A stretch of DNA of 64,000 nucleotides from Pseudomonadota bacterium (GCA_024229515.1 JAAESI010000232.1:1-64000); one strand, 5' to 3'; positions 36,437 to 44,721 are shown, counted from the first letter of the stretch. Numbers and translations are program-made. The notes: a model not told the origin generated them from the sequence alone.

Positions 36437-36577
36437 GTCGGGAGGGTACCGATTGTCGAGGAGATGTTGAATGCTCGTTCACAACTCGCAAACCCGTTGA
36501 TTTCCATTGCATTCGGCAGGTGCAGCCGTATCGTTTCTGTGCCCGAAAACCGTTTTGTTTGGGCAATTAGGAGCGTG
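36437..36577. other. Divergent AT-richer intergenic region
   Basis: This 141-bp gap is clearly lower in GC than its surroundings. Minus-strand TACCCT at 36443-36448 serves the charged-protein gene. On the plus strand TTGCAT, 16 nt, TATCGT is a possible promoter. A hairpin at 36541-36564 (GCCC...GGGC, stem about 7 bp with one wobble) lies just before the AGGAG ribosome binding site at 36569-36573 of the downstream gene. Confidence 0.45.
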
Positions 36578-37096
36578 ATGAGCGAATCCCTCACCATCGA
36601 GCAGAAGATCGAGTTCGCCGAAACTGCGAGCACGGTCGACGTGGAGAACCTCGAGGACTTCTGCACGGAGCACGGGCTCCCGTTGCAGGACGTGACCTCC
36701 TGGTCCACGGCGTACCACACCGGCGGAACGCTGGGCGTGCAGGCCATGGTCCTGCACTGGCTTCCCGAACGAGCCCAGGGGCGTGACTGGCACGAAGGCG
36801 TCAAGAACGCCGTCAAGAAGTTCCGTCCGCGCCGCCTGCGCGTCCTCAAGGACGGCAACCGGTTCACGGCTGAAGAGGTCAAGCCTCTGACCCACCGGAA
36901 CATCGTGCACACGCCCGTGTTCCAGCTCCGCGTCGTCCAGGAGGGCGCCACCGAGCACTGGTTCCTGTACTGGAAGCGCGCCGACGGCAGCTGGTGGCCC
37001 TACGCCGGCAACCCGTCGTTCGACAGCATCGAAGCGGCCGTGGCGGAGGTCCAGGCGGACCCCCATCGCTGCTTCCGCCTGCATCCTCTGCACTAA
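36578..37096 (+). CDS. Hypothetical protein
   Basis: A 172-residue soluble protein with no recognised family. The N-terminal third is helical and acidic (TIEQKIEFAETASTVDVENL, then EDFCTEHGLPLQDVTSW), with a segment reminiscent of small DNA-binding helix-turn-helix units; the remainder is beta-rich with many aromatics (HWFLYWKRADGSWWPY). ATG at 36578 is chosen because AGGAG lies 4 nt upstream; the frame is open far upstream but runs antisense to another gene. It has a leader with a hairpin, unlike many neighbours. Convergent with the LexA-like gene 14 bp away. Confidence 0.7.
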   Translation: MSESLTIEQKIEFAETASTVDVENLEDFCTEHGLPLQDVTSWSTAYHTGGTLGVQAMVLHWLPERAQGRDWHEGVKNAVKKFRPRRLRVLKDGNRFTAEEVKPLTHRNIVHTPVFQLRVVQEGATEHWFLYWKRADGSWWPYAGNPSFDSIEAAVAEVQADPHRCFRLHPLH

Positions 37097-37110
37097 GAGC
37101 GACGCAGGGT

Positions 37111-37764
37111 CTAATCGAAGACCCGCACGATCCGAAGCACACGTCCGCGCACGAGCACGTTCTCGGCGCGGCGTGCGCCTCTGCGTGACTCCAGCCGAGG
37201 CCGGGGGGGCAGCAGCCCCAACGAGCCATCGCGCAGGGTGGTGACGCGCCGCACGTCGCACGTGCCGTCCGCGAACTCGACCAACGCGGGTCCGTCTCCT
37301 CGGGAGGCGGGCCGGACGACGATCAGGTCGCCGTCGTAGATCCCATCGGGCCCCAGCCGATCCCCCTCGATCTGGATGACGTAGTCTCCCTGATCGGGCG
37401 TGCCGCCGACGCTGACCTTCGGATACGGCGTCTTGGAACGTCGAATCCGCCGGCCCGGGGCGAGCACCCCCTTCATCGGCAGCAGCGCGCCCAGCGTCTG
37501 GGTGCCGAGTTGCCGATCGTCGACCGTCAGCTCGAGGCCATGCGCCGAGCCGTCCATGATCAAGCAGCCCCGCTTCTCCAACGCCTTGAGGTGCTGGTGC
37601 ACTGTCGAGGGCGAGCGGTCCAGCATCTTGGCGAGCTCCCGCAACGACGGCATGCGGCCGTGCTCCACGGACCAGATCCGCATCAGCTGGAGCAGCTCGA
37701 GCTGGCGCTGGGTGACCCGGAGCGGTTCGGGGCCGTCGTCCTCTAGAACCGGCCGTCGCACCAC
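37111..37764 (-). CDS. LexA-like regulator lacking the Ser/Lys peptidase dyad
   Basis: A 217-residue LexA-type protein. The winged helix (VTQRQLELLQLM, SLRELAKMLDRSPSTVHQHL, KALEKRG) is typical. The C-terminal S24 fold is recognisable (YVIQIEGDRLGPDGIYDGDL, IVVRPASRGDG, TCDVRRVTTL), but the nucleophile Ser of the GDSM motif is Arg (GDRL), the general-base Lys of VKR is Arg (VRR), and the Ala-Gly cleavage site is missing. It cannot self-cleave by the known mechanism and is probably a constitutive or ligand-responsive repressor, not an SOS switch. Start GTG at 37764 or 37761; it overlaps the preceding hydrolase gene by about 20 nt. Confidence 0.85.
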   Translation of the reverse strand: MVRRPVLEDDGPEPLRVTQRQLELLQLMRIWSVEHGRMPSLRELAKMLDRSPSTVHQHLKALEKRGCLIMDGSAHGLELTVDDRQLGTQTLGALLPMKGVLAPGRRIRRSKTPYPKVSVGGTPDQGDYVIQIEGDRLGPDGIYDGDLIVVRPASRGDGPALVEFADGTCDVRRVTTLRDGSLGLLPPRPRLESRRGARRAENVLVRGRVLRIVRVFD

Positions 37765-38582
37765 TCGACCATCGCCGTGCGGGAGGCGTTGATGACCTCG
37801 CCCTCGCTGCTGAGCCAGAGCATGTCGACGCCGTGGGAGGTGCCCGGGAACGTCGTCAGGTCCGTCGGATCGGACGAGTTGTCGAACATCGTATGCACGT
37901 CGGAGGCGGACGGCTCGTCGCCCTCGGACGCCATGTACCGGATCGTGTGGAGGTCGAGGCCGTCGAACGGATCGGCCTCGGCGGAGTCGTCGTCGTCCCC
38001 CGCGGAGTCGTCGTCGTCGCCGCGTTCCTCGTCCTCGGGCGGCACGTAGACCTCGAACGCGGGACCGTACGCGGCGAGGCTCGCCAGGTCCGCGCTGATG
38101 GCGACGGCGCACGCGACGTGCCCCTTGCCCAGCGCGGCGGCGCCGAGGCTTCCCGACGATCCGAACCCGAGGATGCCGATAGCCTCGCGGGCGACGAGCC
38201 CATCGGCCTCGGCGCGGCCCTCGAGGAAGTCGAGCCAGGACAGGAGGTCGGCGGGGAACTTGGCGGGGTCGTGCACCAGGTCTGCCCAGTCGCCGTCGCT
38301 GTCGCTGGCGCCGTGGCTTCGCAGATCCGGCGCCAGCAGGGCGTAGCCTCGAGTCTCCAGCGCGCCCCAAATCGGATCCCAGTCGAACCGGCTGTTGTTG
38401 GGCCCCGGCTGGTGCAGGAGGATCAGCGTCGGCGTCGGGCCGGTCGCCTGTTCGTTGTAGGTCGCCCGCAGTGTGAGGCCGTCGGGTGTGTCGTAGGTGA
38501 CGGCGACGCCCTCGACGCCTTCGTCACCGCAGCTGCAGGCGAGCAGGCTCAGCAGCCCGAGCAGGGCCGTGGTCTTCCTCAT
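37743..38582 (-). CDS. Alpha/beta-hydrolase lipoprotein
   Basis: A 279-residue lipoprotein (lipobox LLAC or LACSC, Cys about 17) with an alpha/beta-hydrolase fold of the dienelactone-hydrolase kind: LILLHQPGPNNSRF, YALLAPDLRSHGASD, GILGFGSSGSLGAAAL (nucleophile elbow, with an atypical GFGSSGS) and GTSHGVDML with the catalytic histidine. A short Asp-rich insert (DDDDSAGDDDDSAEAD) lies in the cap region. ATG at 38582 overlaps the proC stop (ATGA) and starts the signal peptide; a longer frame upstream is not needed. Catalysis is likely but the substrate unknown. Confidence 0.83.
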   Translation of the reverse strand: MRKTTALLGLLSLLACSCGDEGVEGVAVTYDTPDGLTLRATYNEQATGPTPTLILLHQPGPNNSRFDWDPIWGALETRGYALLAPDLRSHGASDSDGDWADLVHDPAKFPADLLSWLDFLEGRAEADGLVAREAIGILGFGSSGSLGAAALGKGHVACAVAISADLASLAAYGPAFEVYVPPEDEERGDDDDSAGDDDDSAEADPFDGLDLHTIRYMASEGDEPSASDVHTMFDNSSDPTDLTTFPGTSHGVDMLWLSSEGEVINASRTAMVEWCDGRF

Positions 38583-39403
38583 GACTTCTCCCCTCCGAGG
38601 CCAGCCGCAGAGCGAGCTGCCTCCTGAACGCCGCGCGCGAGCACGGAGCGAAGGCGGCCGTCCTCCAGGGACAGCAGCGCCGAGATTGTGCACCCCGCGG
38701 GGGTGGTCACGTCGTCCTTGAGCGAGGCTGGGTGGCGGCCGGTGTCCAGCACCATGCGGGCGGCCCCCTTCACCGTTTGCGCGGCCAGCTCGGTGGCGAC
38801 CTTGCGGGGCAGGCCCATCATCACGCCGCCTTCAGCCAGCGCCTCGATGATCACGTAGACGAACGCGGGCCCCGAGCCGCTCAGCCCGGTGACCGTGTTC
38901 ATGTGCTCCTCGTCCAGCCGCAGCACGCGGGCCAGGGGCGTGAAGATGGTCTCGGCCACGTCGAGGTCGCCCTCGCTGGCCTTGGAGCCGGCCGACAGCA
39001 CGACCATGCCTTCGCCGATGAGGCACGGCGTGTTGGGCATCGCCCGGATCACGCGGACGGGGCAGCCGGCGGCGTGCTCGAGGGCCGCGATGGAGACCCC
39101 GGCGGCGATCGAGATGATGAGCGGGTCGTGCTCCAAGGCGCCTTCGTCGGCGAGGTCCGAGAGCACCTGGGCAGCGCCGTGAGGCTTGGTGCAGATGAGC
39201 ACGACTGAGGCGCGGCGCACGGCGGCGGCGTTGTCGGTATCGACGGCGAAGTCGACGAGCGAGCGGACCTCGTCGGCCTCCCGCGCGTGCTTGACGGTGC
39301 CGGAGATGCCCTCGGCGGTGACGACTCCGGCGCGGAGCATGCCCATTCCGAGGGCCCGACCCATGGTGCCGGTCCCGAGGACGGCGACGGTGATTGACGA
39401 CAT
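38579..39403 (-). CDS. proC: Pyrroline-5-carboxylate reductase
   Basis: A 274-residue NAD(P)H-dependent reductase, the last step of proline synthesis (pyrroline-5-carboxylate to proline), cytosolic. Family markers: GTGTMGRALGMGMLRAG (dinucleotide loop), RVIRAMPNTPCLIGEGM, GLSGSGPAFVYVIIEALAEG and the C-terminal PAGCTISALLSLEDG. TAGGCT lies 6 nt before the ATG, its TAG being the stop of the preceding gene. The stop overlaps the hydrolase gene by ATGA. No other proline gene is in the window. Confidence 0.96.
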   Translation of the reverse strand: MSSITVAVLGTGTMGRALGMGMLRAGVVTAEGISGTVKHAREADEVRSLVDFAVDTDNAAAVRRASVVLICTKPHGAAQVLSDLADEGALEHDPLIISIAAGVSIAALEHAAGCPVRVIRAMPNTPCLIGEGMVVLSAGSKASEGDLDVAETIFTPLARVLRLDEEHMNTVTGLSGSGPAFVYVIIEALAEGGVMMGLPRKVATELAAQTVKGAARMVLDTGRHPASLKDDVTTPAGCTISALLSLEDGRLRSVLARGVQEAARSAAGLGGEKS

Positions 39404-39409
39404 GGGCGA

Positions 39410-39415
39410 AGCCTA
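39410..39415 (-). promoter_or_regulatory. Putative -10 TAGGCT containing upstream stop codon
   Basis: Minus-strand TAGGCT, 6 nt before the proC ATG. TAG is the stop of the BrkB-family gene. Confidence 0.45.
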
Positions 39416-40378
39416 CCCCAGCGTCTCCGTCGCGTTTTCGAGCTCCTCCACGTCGGGGAGCGGCTCGAGCTTCTCGCCCGGGGTGGGGGGAAGGCCGCGG
39501 TCGACCAGCGCGTTGATCGTGCCGCCGGCCATCAGCGCGAAGCTGCCCAGGAACATCCACGCCATGATCACGGCGAAGCTGCTCAGCGAGCCGTAGGTGA
39601 CGTTGAACTTCACGAACTTCGTCGCGAACGTCGTGAACGCCCACGTCGCCCCGACCCAGCCGATGACCGCGCACATCGATCCGGTGGAGATCGCCCGCCA
39701 GCGGGGGCGGATGTCCGGGAGCAGGTAGTACAACTGTTGCACGAAGAAGGCGCCCAGCAGGAGCAGCACCGGCCAGCGGACCGTGACGATGAGCACGCCC
39801 GAGCTGATCGGGAGCCAGCCCTTCTCGACGATCGCGCCGACGATGTTGTCGCCCAGGCTGAGCAGCAACACGGTGATCACGCCGCCCAGCAGGGCGCAGA
39901 CCGTCAGCCCCATCGAGCGCAGCCGGCGGAACGCCTCGGACGTGATCTTCGGCACCCGGTAGCTGCGGTTCAGCGATCGCGACAGCGACACCAGCGCGCG
40001 GCTCGCGGAGAACAGCGCGATCGCCGCCGCCGCCGTCAGCAGGCCGGTCTTGGGGTTGGTGATGAGCTCTTCGACGTGCCCGTACAGCAGGTCGTAGACC
40101 TCCGGGGGGAGCAGCGGCCGGGCCACCTCGAACATCTTGTCGATCGGCGCTTCGATCGGCAGGTACGGCAGCAGCGTCACGAGGAAGACGAGGCCGGGGA
40201 AGAGGCTGAACAGCAGGAAGAAGGTCATCCCCGCGGCCATCTCCACCGTCGCGTCCTGGCGGATCGTGCGAGGCAGATCGCGGAGCGCGTACCAGAGCAC
40301 GAGGCCGTGCTCCTTCATGGTGTCGGGGAGCTCGCCCAGCGGGCGCGTGACCCAGGGAAGTTGTTCCTGCCAGCCCAT
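39413..40378 (-). CDS. YihY/BrkB-family membrane protein
   Basis: A 321-residue integral membrane protein of the YihY/BrkB (formerly RNase BN-annotated) family. Five to six hydrophobic helices are visible, including GMTFFLLFSLFPGLVFLVTL, ALLGGVITVLLLSLG, FAVIMAWMFLGSFALMAGG and the conserved FKFNVTYGSLSSF-like motif (KFNVTYGSLSSFAV). The family's function is unsettled; a transport role has been proposed. ATG at 40378 overlaps the preceding stop by TGATG and is preceded by GGAGG. Confidence 0.9.
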   Translation of the reverse strand: MGWQEQLPWVTRPLGELPDTMKEHGLVLWYALRDLPRTIRQDATVEMAAGMTFFLLFSLFPGLVFLVTLLPYLPIEAPIDKMFEVARPLLPPEVYDLLYGHVEELITNPKTGLLTAAAAIALFSASRALVSLSRSLNRSYRVPKITSEAFRRLRSMGLTVCALLGGVITVLLLSLGDNIVGAIVEKGWLPISSGVLIVTVRWPVLLLLGAFFVQQLYYLLPDIRPRWRAISTGSMCAVIGWVGATWAFTTFATKFVKFNVTYGSLSSFAVIMAWMFLGSFALMAGGTINALVDRGLPPTPGEKLEPLPDVEELENATETLG

Positions 40379-42255
40379 CAGCGAGGTTCCTCCTTGGGAG
40401 GAGGCGCGATCGTGTCGTGGAGGGTCACCAGGGCAGTTCGGTAGCGGTGCGTGCGGACGTTCTCCTCGGTGGGGGCGGGGACCGCGAGGGCGTCGTCGAT
40501 GGCTGCGAGGGCGGCGTCGTCGTTCCCCACGGCGTGGAGGATCTCGGCGAGGCGGCGGGCCGCCCGGAGGCGGTTGTCGCCGTACGAATGGGTGAGCGCC
40601 CGGGTGGCCGCGTCCGCGGCGCCGTTGCCCCCCCGGTGGTCGCGGAGGAAGCCGGCCTGCTTGTAGTGCCAGGTGAAGTCCTGGGGGGTCAGCGCCACCA
40701 TCGCCGCGATCAGCGGTTCGGCCACGTCGGCGAGGCCGGCCTTGTTCAGGAGGGAGACGAGGTCGTGCACCCGGCCCGACTGCTCCAGGAGGCGGGGGCG
40801 GACGGCTTCGGTCAGCAGCGAGTCGGGGAGGGCAAGTGAGAGCCGGCCGTCCTCGAGCCGCGGAAGGTCTGCGGTCTGCTGTTCGGCGATCAAGATCGCG
40901 GCGGCGACTCGGAGCGCTCCGTCCGCGAGCAGCTGCCGGGCGCCGTCCTCGTCCGTCCAGTCGGCGCGGTACCAACTGCCCAGGGCGATATCGTCGTGCA
41001 GGTCGGGGGCGTGGTCGACGAGCTGGCCGGAGATCGAGGTCCAGCCCCGCCCCAGCAGCACGTTGGCGGGTGAACGGGCTCCCACCGCGGCCGCGATCCG
41101 GCCTTCGTAGTGCGCCTTCAGCTCCTCGGCCCGCGCTGCGTCCTCGGCTTCCACCATCTCGATCGCGGAGCCCGCGTGGTGGGCGGCGAGGCCGGGGAGG
41201 GGAGAGGTGTCCGCCGCCGCGAGGTTGATCGCGGTGGCGAGCGCGTCCTCATTGGATCCGCGCAGCGCCTGGAGCGCCAGGCGAAGGCCTTCGTAGTCCT
41301 CGGCGAAGGCCTCGGCGGCGTGCGGCTCCATGCCGACCACGAAGGCGACGGCGGCCTCGGACTCGTTGGCGGCGACGAGCTGTCGGAGCAGGTCCACCGG
41401 GGTCGCTTCGGCCGCCGCGGGTGCGTAGGCGGCGGCGTGGAGGCGGGCGGCGAGGGCGTCGGTGCGGCCGTCGAAGCCAGTGATCCGGTCAAACTCGATC
41501 CCGGCGGCGTCCACCACGAGCAGAGTCGGGTAGCCGCCCACCTGGTAGCGGTCCTTGAGCTCGAACGAGGCGGGGTCGTCGGCGTCGGCCTTGAGCAGGA
41601 CGAACTCGCTCAGCACCTCGAGCCGCTCGGGTCGGTCGAGGAACTCCGCTTTGAGGCGATCGCAGGGGGGGCACCAGGGCGCGTAGAAGTCGATCAGGAG
41701 GTTGCGCCCGGAGGCGGTCGCATCGGCGAACGCGGCCTCGACGTCGCCCTCCTTGGTCGCGTCGTACCAGCGGCGTCTCGGCGGGAGCATGGCCGCATCG
41801 GTGACCTCGTCGGGCACGTCCGCTCGCGACGGGACAGCCCGGGGGGCGGGACCCGGCTCGGCCGTGAGCTTGCCCCGGCGCTTGCCGCGGGCGGGGATCG
41901 TCTCGGTCGCGTGGAAGGGCAAGCAGATGCTGCCGTCGTCGTTGCAGACGCCGCCCGAGACCGTCAGGGTCCACCCGTCCGAGGCTTTGTCGCGCACGCG
42001 CACCGTGCTCAACTCCAGGGAGCCCTCCGCGGGCAGCTCGGCCTCGATCCAGCGCGTCGTGAACGTCACCCCGTCGACCAACTCGACCTCGACGGGGAGG
42101 CTCGGAGCGAGGTGCGAGCTGCCCTGCGGGGTGATTCGCACCTTCAACTGCGAGGGTGCCTTGGCCCAGCAGATCTCGGGCGGGGGCACGTCGTCGTCGG
42201 CGGCCGAGGCGGGAGCGAGCAGCAGCGCGGACAGCAGCAGCAAAAGACGACGCAT
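40378..42255 (-). CDS. Secreted thioredoxin-fold protein with DsbD-like N-domain and helical tail
   Basis: A 625-residue exported protein with signal peptide MRRLLLLLSALLLAPASAAD. Residues 25-130 resemble the DsbD alpha-type domain (GVCNDDGSICLPF, two cysteines), then a Pro/Arg linker, then a thioredoxin domain (about 170-280) with FYAPWCPPCDRL as active site and the cis-Pro in GGYPTLLVV. The remaining half is helical, TPR-like (QDFTWHYKQAGFLRDHRGG). It probably exchanges disulfides or copper-related thiols in the periplasm. TAGGAT lies 8 nt before the ATG. The following BrkB gene overlaps by TGATG. Confidence 0.85.
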   Translation of the reverse strand: MRRLLLLLSALLLAPASAADDDVPPPEICWAKAPSQLKVRITPQGSSHLAPSLPVEVELVDGVTFTTRWIEAELPAEGSLELSTVRVRDKASDGWTLTVSGGVCNDDGSICLPFHATETIPARGKRRGKLTAEPGPAPRAVPSRADVPDEVTDAAMLPPRRRWYDATKEGDVEAAFADATASGRNLLIDFYAPWCPPCDRLKAEFLDRPERLEVLSEFVLLKADADDPASFELKDRYQVGGYPTLLVVDAAGIEFDRITGFDGRTDALAARLHAAAYAPAAAEATPVDLLRQLVAANESEAAVAFVVGMEPHAAEAFAEDYEGLRLALQALRGSNEDALATAINLAAADTSPLPGLAAHHAGSAIEMVEAEDAARAEELKAHYEGRIAAAVGARSPANVLLGRGWTSISGQLVDHAPDLHDDIALGSWYRADWTDEDGARQLLADGALRVAAAILIAEQQTADLPRLEDGRLSLALPDSLLTEAVRPRLLEQSGRVHDLVSLLNKAGLADVAEPLIAAMVALTPQDFTWHYKQAGFLRDHRGGNGAADAATRALTHSYGDNRLRAARRLAEILHAVGNDDAALAAIDDALAVPAPTEENVRTHRYRTALVTLHDTIAPPPKEEPR

Positions 42256-42262
42256 CGGGGCG

Positions 42263-42269
42263 TATCCTA
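42263..42269. promoter_or_regulatory. Overlapping divergent -10 hexamers
   Basis: TATCCT on the plus strand (42263-42268) and TAGGAT on the minus strand (42264-42269) overlap by 5 bp, 8 nt from the GTG at 42277 and 8 nt from the ATG at 42255. The whole divergent gap is 21 bp. Confidence 0.5.
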
Positions 42270-42276
42270 GTCCACC

Positions 42277-43014
42277 GTGACGCTGCGTACGCCGATCCTG
42301 CTCCTGGCGGGGGCCCTGCTGCTGGGCTGTGGAGATCCCGGACGCGACCTGACGCGGGTCACCGGCCTGATCGACGGGGGCGACGATGAAGCCGCCGAAG
42401 ACCAGCTTCGCGCCGCCCTGGAGCGACACCCCGAGGACGTCGAACTGCTGCTCGTGGCGGCCGACTTCTACCTGCGGGCCCACGCCGAGGAGCACTACAA
42501 GCCGCGGCTGTCGCTGCACTACGCCATGCGCGCCGACCGCGCCGCCAACTACCAGGAGCCCCGCGCCACCGCGGCGATGGTGCGAGCCCATCGCGGGACC
42601 GGCGGCTTCGAGGAGGGGGACGCGCTCGTGCGTGAGGGGCTCGCGGGGCTGAACCACCCCGACGCCGAGGCCCCCGTGCAGCTGAGTCCCGTCGATCCCG
42701 ACCTCGTCGAGCCGTCCCCCGAGAACCTCCAGGAGCAGCGACGTCGCGCGGCCGCGGGCCCTGACCGCTGTGCCTCGGGGCTGCACCTCGTCCCCGCCGG
42801 GCGGTATCCCCTGACCGACGGCACCGAGGCCGTCGTGGAGGCGCCGTTCTGCGTCGAGGAGGTGGGGCGGCCGGTTCCCGCCTCGTGCGCCACCCGGGAG
42901 CTTCGCGACTGCGATGCCACGGAGACGACGGTCGTTCGCGGGCCCGTAGCGGGGCTCCTTCAGGGGGCGATCACCGATCACCGCTGCTGCGCTCCGATCG
43001 ATCTGGGTCGCTAG
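42277..43014 (+). CDS. Hypothetical TPR lipoprotein
   Basis: A 245-residue lipoprotein (lipobox LLGC, about Cys17) with a TPR-like middle (DEAAEDQLRAALERHPEDVE, LLVAADFYLRAHAEEHYKPR) and a Cys-rich C-terminal part of about 70 residues (CASGLHLVPAGRYPLTDGTE, later RCCAPIDLGR), which has the flavour of a formylglycine-generating-enzyme-like or sulfatase-modifying fold seen in short surface proteins. No family firmly recognised. GTG start with TATCCT 8 nt upstream and no ribosome binding site. Divergent from the thioredoxin-like gene. Confidence 0.72.
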   Translation: MTLRTPILLLAGALLLGCGDPGRDLTRVTGLIDGGDDEAAEDQLRAALERHPEDVELLLVAADFYLRAHAEEHYKPRLSLHYAMRADRAANYQEPRATAAMVRAHRGTGGFEEGDALVREGLAGLNHPDAEAPVQLSPVDPDLVEPSPENLQEQRRRAAAGPDRCASGLHLVPAGRYPLTDGTEAVVEAPFCVEEVGRPVPASCATRELRDCDATETTVVRGPVAGLLQGAITDHRCCAPIDLGR

Positions 43015-43243
43015 CGTCCCACCTGGTCCGCGCCCAGGGACGGTCGCGTCCCGATCGCGCGGGGAATCGGGGCTTCCTCCCACGATCTGCGTTCCGGCAC
43101 GGCGTCTGCGGAGGTCCTCGTCGATGCCTCCCGTGAGTCTGCCCCGCGTTCGGGTCCCGAGGTGCCCGCCCGGTCCGATGCTGCCCCGGTCAGCGGTTCG
43201 ACCCGCCTCTAGATAGGATGGGCCCTGGAGGAAAGACCGAACG
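43015..43243. other. Intergenic region, no gene seen
   Basis: A 229-bp gap. Near its end lie TAGGAT (43214-43219) as a possible -10 and GGAGGAAAG (43227-43235) as the ribosome binding site for the gene at 43244. No -35 matching the usual spacing, no RNA gene and no clear terminator is seen in the rest. Confidence 0.45.
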
Positions 43244-43624
43244 ATGAATCGACGCGAATTCCTGGAGATGCTGGCCGCGGCTGGCGCCGCTGTCCCCGTG
43301 ACCCTGTCCCTGGCCGGCTGCGGCGGTGGGGTCGACGATGACGACGCCACCTCCAACGACGACGACAGCGCCGGCGACGACGACGACGCCACCTGTGAGG
43401 TGGGCGCCGCCTCCGGCACCTCGAACTCGCACGGGCACAGCTTGTCGATCCCGGCCGATCACATCGCCAACCCGGATCAGGACCGGACCTACACAACGGT
43501 CGGGGGGCACGTGCACACCATCACGGTGCTCGCGGACGAGCTCGCCGACTTGCGGGACAACTGCACGGTCACCATCGACACGACGAACCTCCACGCGCAC
43601 ACGTGGGTGATCAGCATCGACTGA
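43244..43624 (+). CDS. Small Tat-exported His-rich lipoprotein
   Basis: A 126-residue protein with a twin-arginine signal (NRREFLEMLAAAG) ending in a lipobox (LAGC), followed by an Asp-rich tether (DDDDATSNDDDSAGDDDDAT). The mature domain has histidine clusters HGHSLSIPADH, GGHVHTITVLADEL and NLHAHTWVIS plus two cysteines, a pattern expected for copper, zinc or other metal binding. Tat export suggests that it folds, perhaps with the metal, before translocation. A GGAGGAAAG ribosome binding site precedes the ATG. The metal role is inferred. Confidence 0.78.
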   Translation: MNRREFLEMLAAAGAAVPVTLSLAGCGGGVDDDDATSNDDDSAGDDDDATCEVGAASGTSNSHGHSLSIPADHIANPDQDRTYTTVGGHVHTITVLADELADLRDNCTVTIDTTNLHAHTWVISID

Positions 43625-43643
43625 CCCTCGCGACGCGGCGCCC

Positions 43644-43672
43644 TTGCGGAGCACCAACCGGTCCACTACTCT
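43644..43672 (+). promoter_or_regulatory. Candidate promoter of the parvulin gene
   Basis: TTGCGG (43644-43649), 17 nt, TACTCT (43667-43672), about 48 nt before the ATG at 43721. Confidence 0.35.
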
Positions 43673-43720
43673 CCGCCGTCGCTCACCATTCGAGCGCCCG
43701 AAATGGACTACGGAGACCCG

Positions 43721-44656
43721 ATGCGGACCAACCTGCTCCTCGCTGTCGCTGCCTTCACCCTCGTCGCCTGCGGCGGCGGCGAAACCGGCGGCACCTCTTC
43801 GGCCCCCGCCGCCGACGCCCTCTGCACCGCCCCGACGGACACCACCGCGGTGGTCAAGGAGGCCGGCGGCTACAGCGTCTCCCAGCTGGAGTGGGACGCC
43901 GAGCTGCTGACGATCCCCAAGCGGGCTCGCACCCGCTACGAGAACGACAAGGGTAAGGAGGACATCTCCGACCGCGTGCTCCTGAACAAGGCGCTCTTCG
44001 CGGAGGCCTCCACGCGCGGCCTGCTGGACGATCCCCAGGTGCGCATGTCGGCCCGCCTCGCGGCCGAGGAGGCCTACGTCCAGGCGCTGCTGAGCTCCGT
44101 TGAGGACAACGCCGCCAGCGACGAGGCGGTCCAGGCCTACTACGACGAGAACAAGGACAAGTACTCGCGCCCCATGGCCCGCGCCCGGCACATCCTCGTG
44201 AAGGAGAAGGCCCTCGCGGACGACCTGTACAAGCAGATTGAGGGCGGCGCCGACTTCGGCGCGCTGGCGAAGGAGCACAGCACCGACCGCGGCTCCAAGG
44301 GGCGCGGCGGCGAGCTGCCCTGGGCCACGCGGGAGCGCTGGGTGCCCGAGTTCGCGGATGCCGCCTTCGGCCTCGAGCCGGACCAGGTCAGCGAGCCGAT
44401 CAAGAGCAAGTTCGGCTACCACATCATCCAGGTCCTCGAGAAGCGCGACATGCAGCCGCTGGACGAGGTCCGTCCCGGCATCGAGCGGGTGCTCACCCGC
44501 AACGCCGTGCGCGACTTCCGTGATGGCGTGAAGGACGACCTCGGTCTCCAGGCCCGGAGCGGACCGCGTGACGGCGCTCGTGGCGACAAGATCATCACCC
44601 CCGCGGGCAAGGCTCCGGAGGGCAAGGATCTCGAGGCCAAGGACAAGACCGAATAA
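43721..44656 (+). CDS. Parvulin-type peptidyl-prolyl isomerase lipoprotein
   Basis: A 311-residue lipoprotein (lipobox LVAC, Cys about 17) of the PpiC/PrsA/SurA type. A helical N-domain with SurA-like character (QVRMSARLAAEEAYVQALLS) precedes a parvulin domain: RARHILVKEKALADDL, GADFGALAKEHSTDRGS, GRGGELPWATRERW and FGYHIIQVLEKR. It should assist folding of exported or outer-membrane proteins. The start at 43721 (MRTNLLL) is preferred to 43703 because GGAG lies 5 nt before it and the signal peptide then begins directly. The C-terminal tail is Lys/Gly/Glu-rich. Confidence 0.92.
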   Translation: MRTNLLLAVAAFTLVACGGGETGGTSSAPAADALCTAPTDTTAVVKEAGGYSVSQLEWDAELLTIPKRARTRYENDKGKEDISDRVLLNKALFAEASTRGLLDDPQVRMSARLAAEEAYVQALLSSVEDNAASDEAVQAYYDENKDKYSRPMARARHILVKEKALADDLYKQIEGGADFGALAKEHSTDRGSKGRGGELPWATRERWVPEFADAAFGLEPDQVSEPIKSKFGYHIIQVLEKRDMQPLDEVRPGIERVLTRNAVRDFRDGVKDDLGLQARSGPRDGARGDKIITPAGKAPEGKDLEAKDKTE

Positions 44657-44686
44657 TTCGGCATTCGTCCTAAACGCCGGCCCCTC

Positions 44687-44704
44687 CCCACCGATAGAGG
44701 TGGG
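44687..44704 (+). other. Hairpin before the TPR gene
   Basis: CCCACC (44687-44692) and GGTGGG (44699-44704) form a perfect 6-bp stem with loop GATAGA. It lies between the parvulin gene and the TPR gene, just ahead of the AGGAGAGG ribosome binding site. No T-run follows, so an intrinsic terminator is unlikely; a leader structure is possible. Confidence 0.35.
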
Positions 44705-44721
44705 TGAAGGAGAGGTCGGCG

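Noticed and set aside
42256..43419. N-terminal extension of the thioredoxin-like protein
   Set aside because: Antisense to the TPR lipoprotein gene and unlike any domain; the signal peptide starts at 42255.
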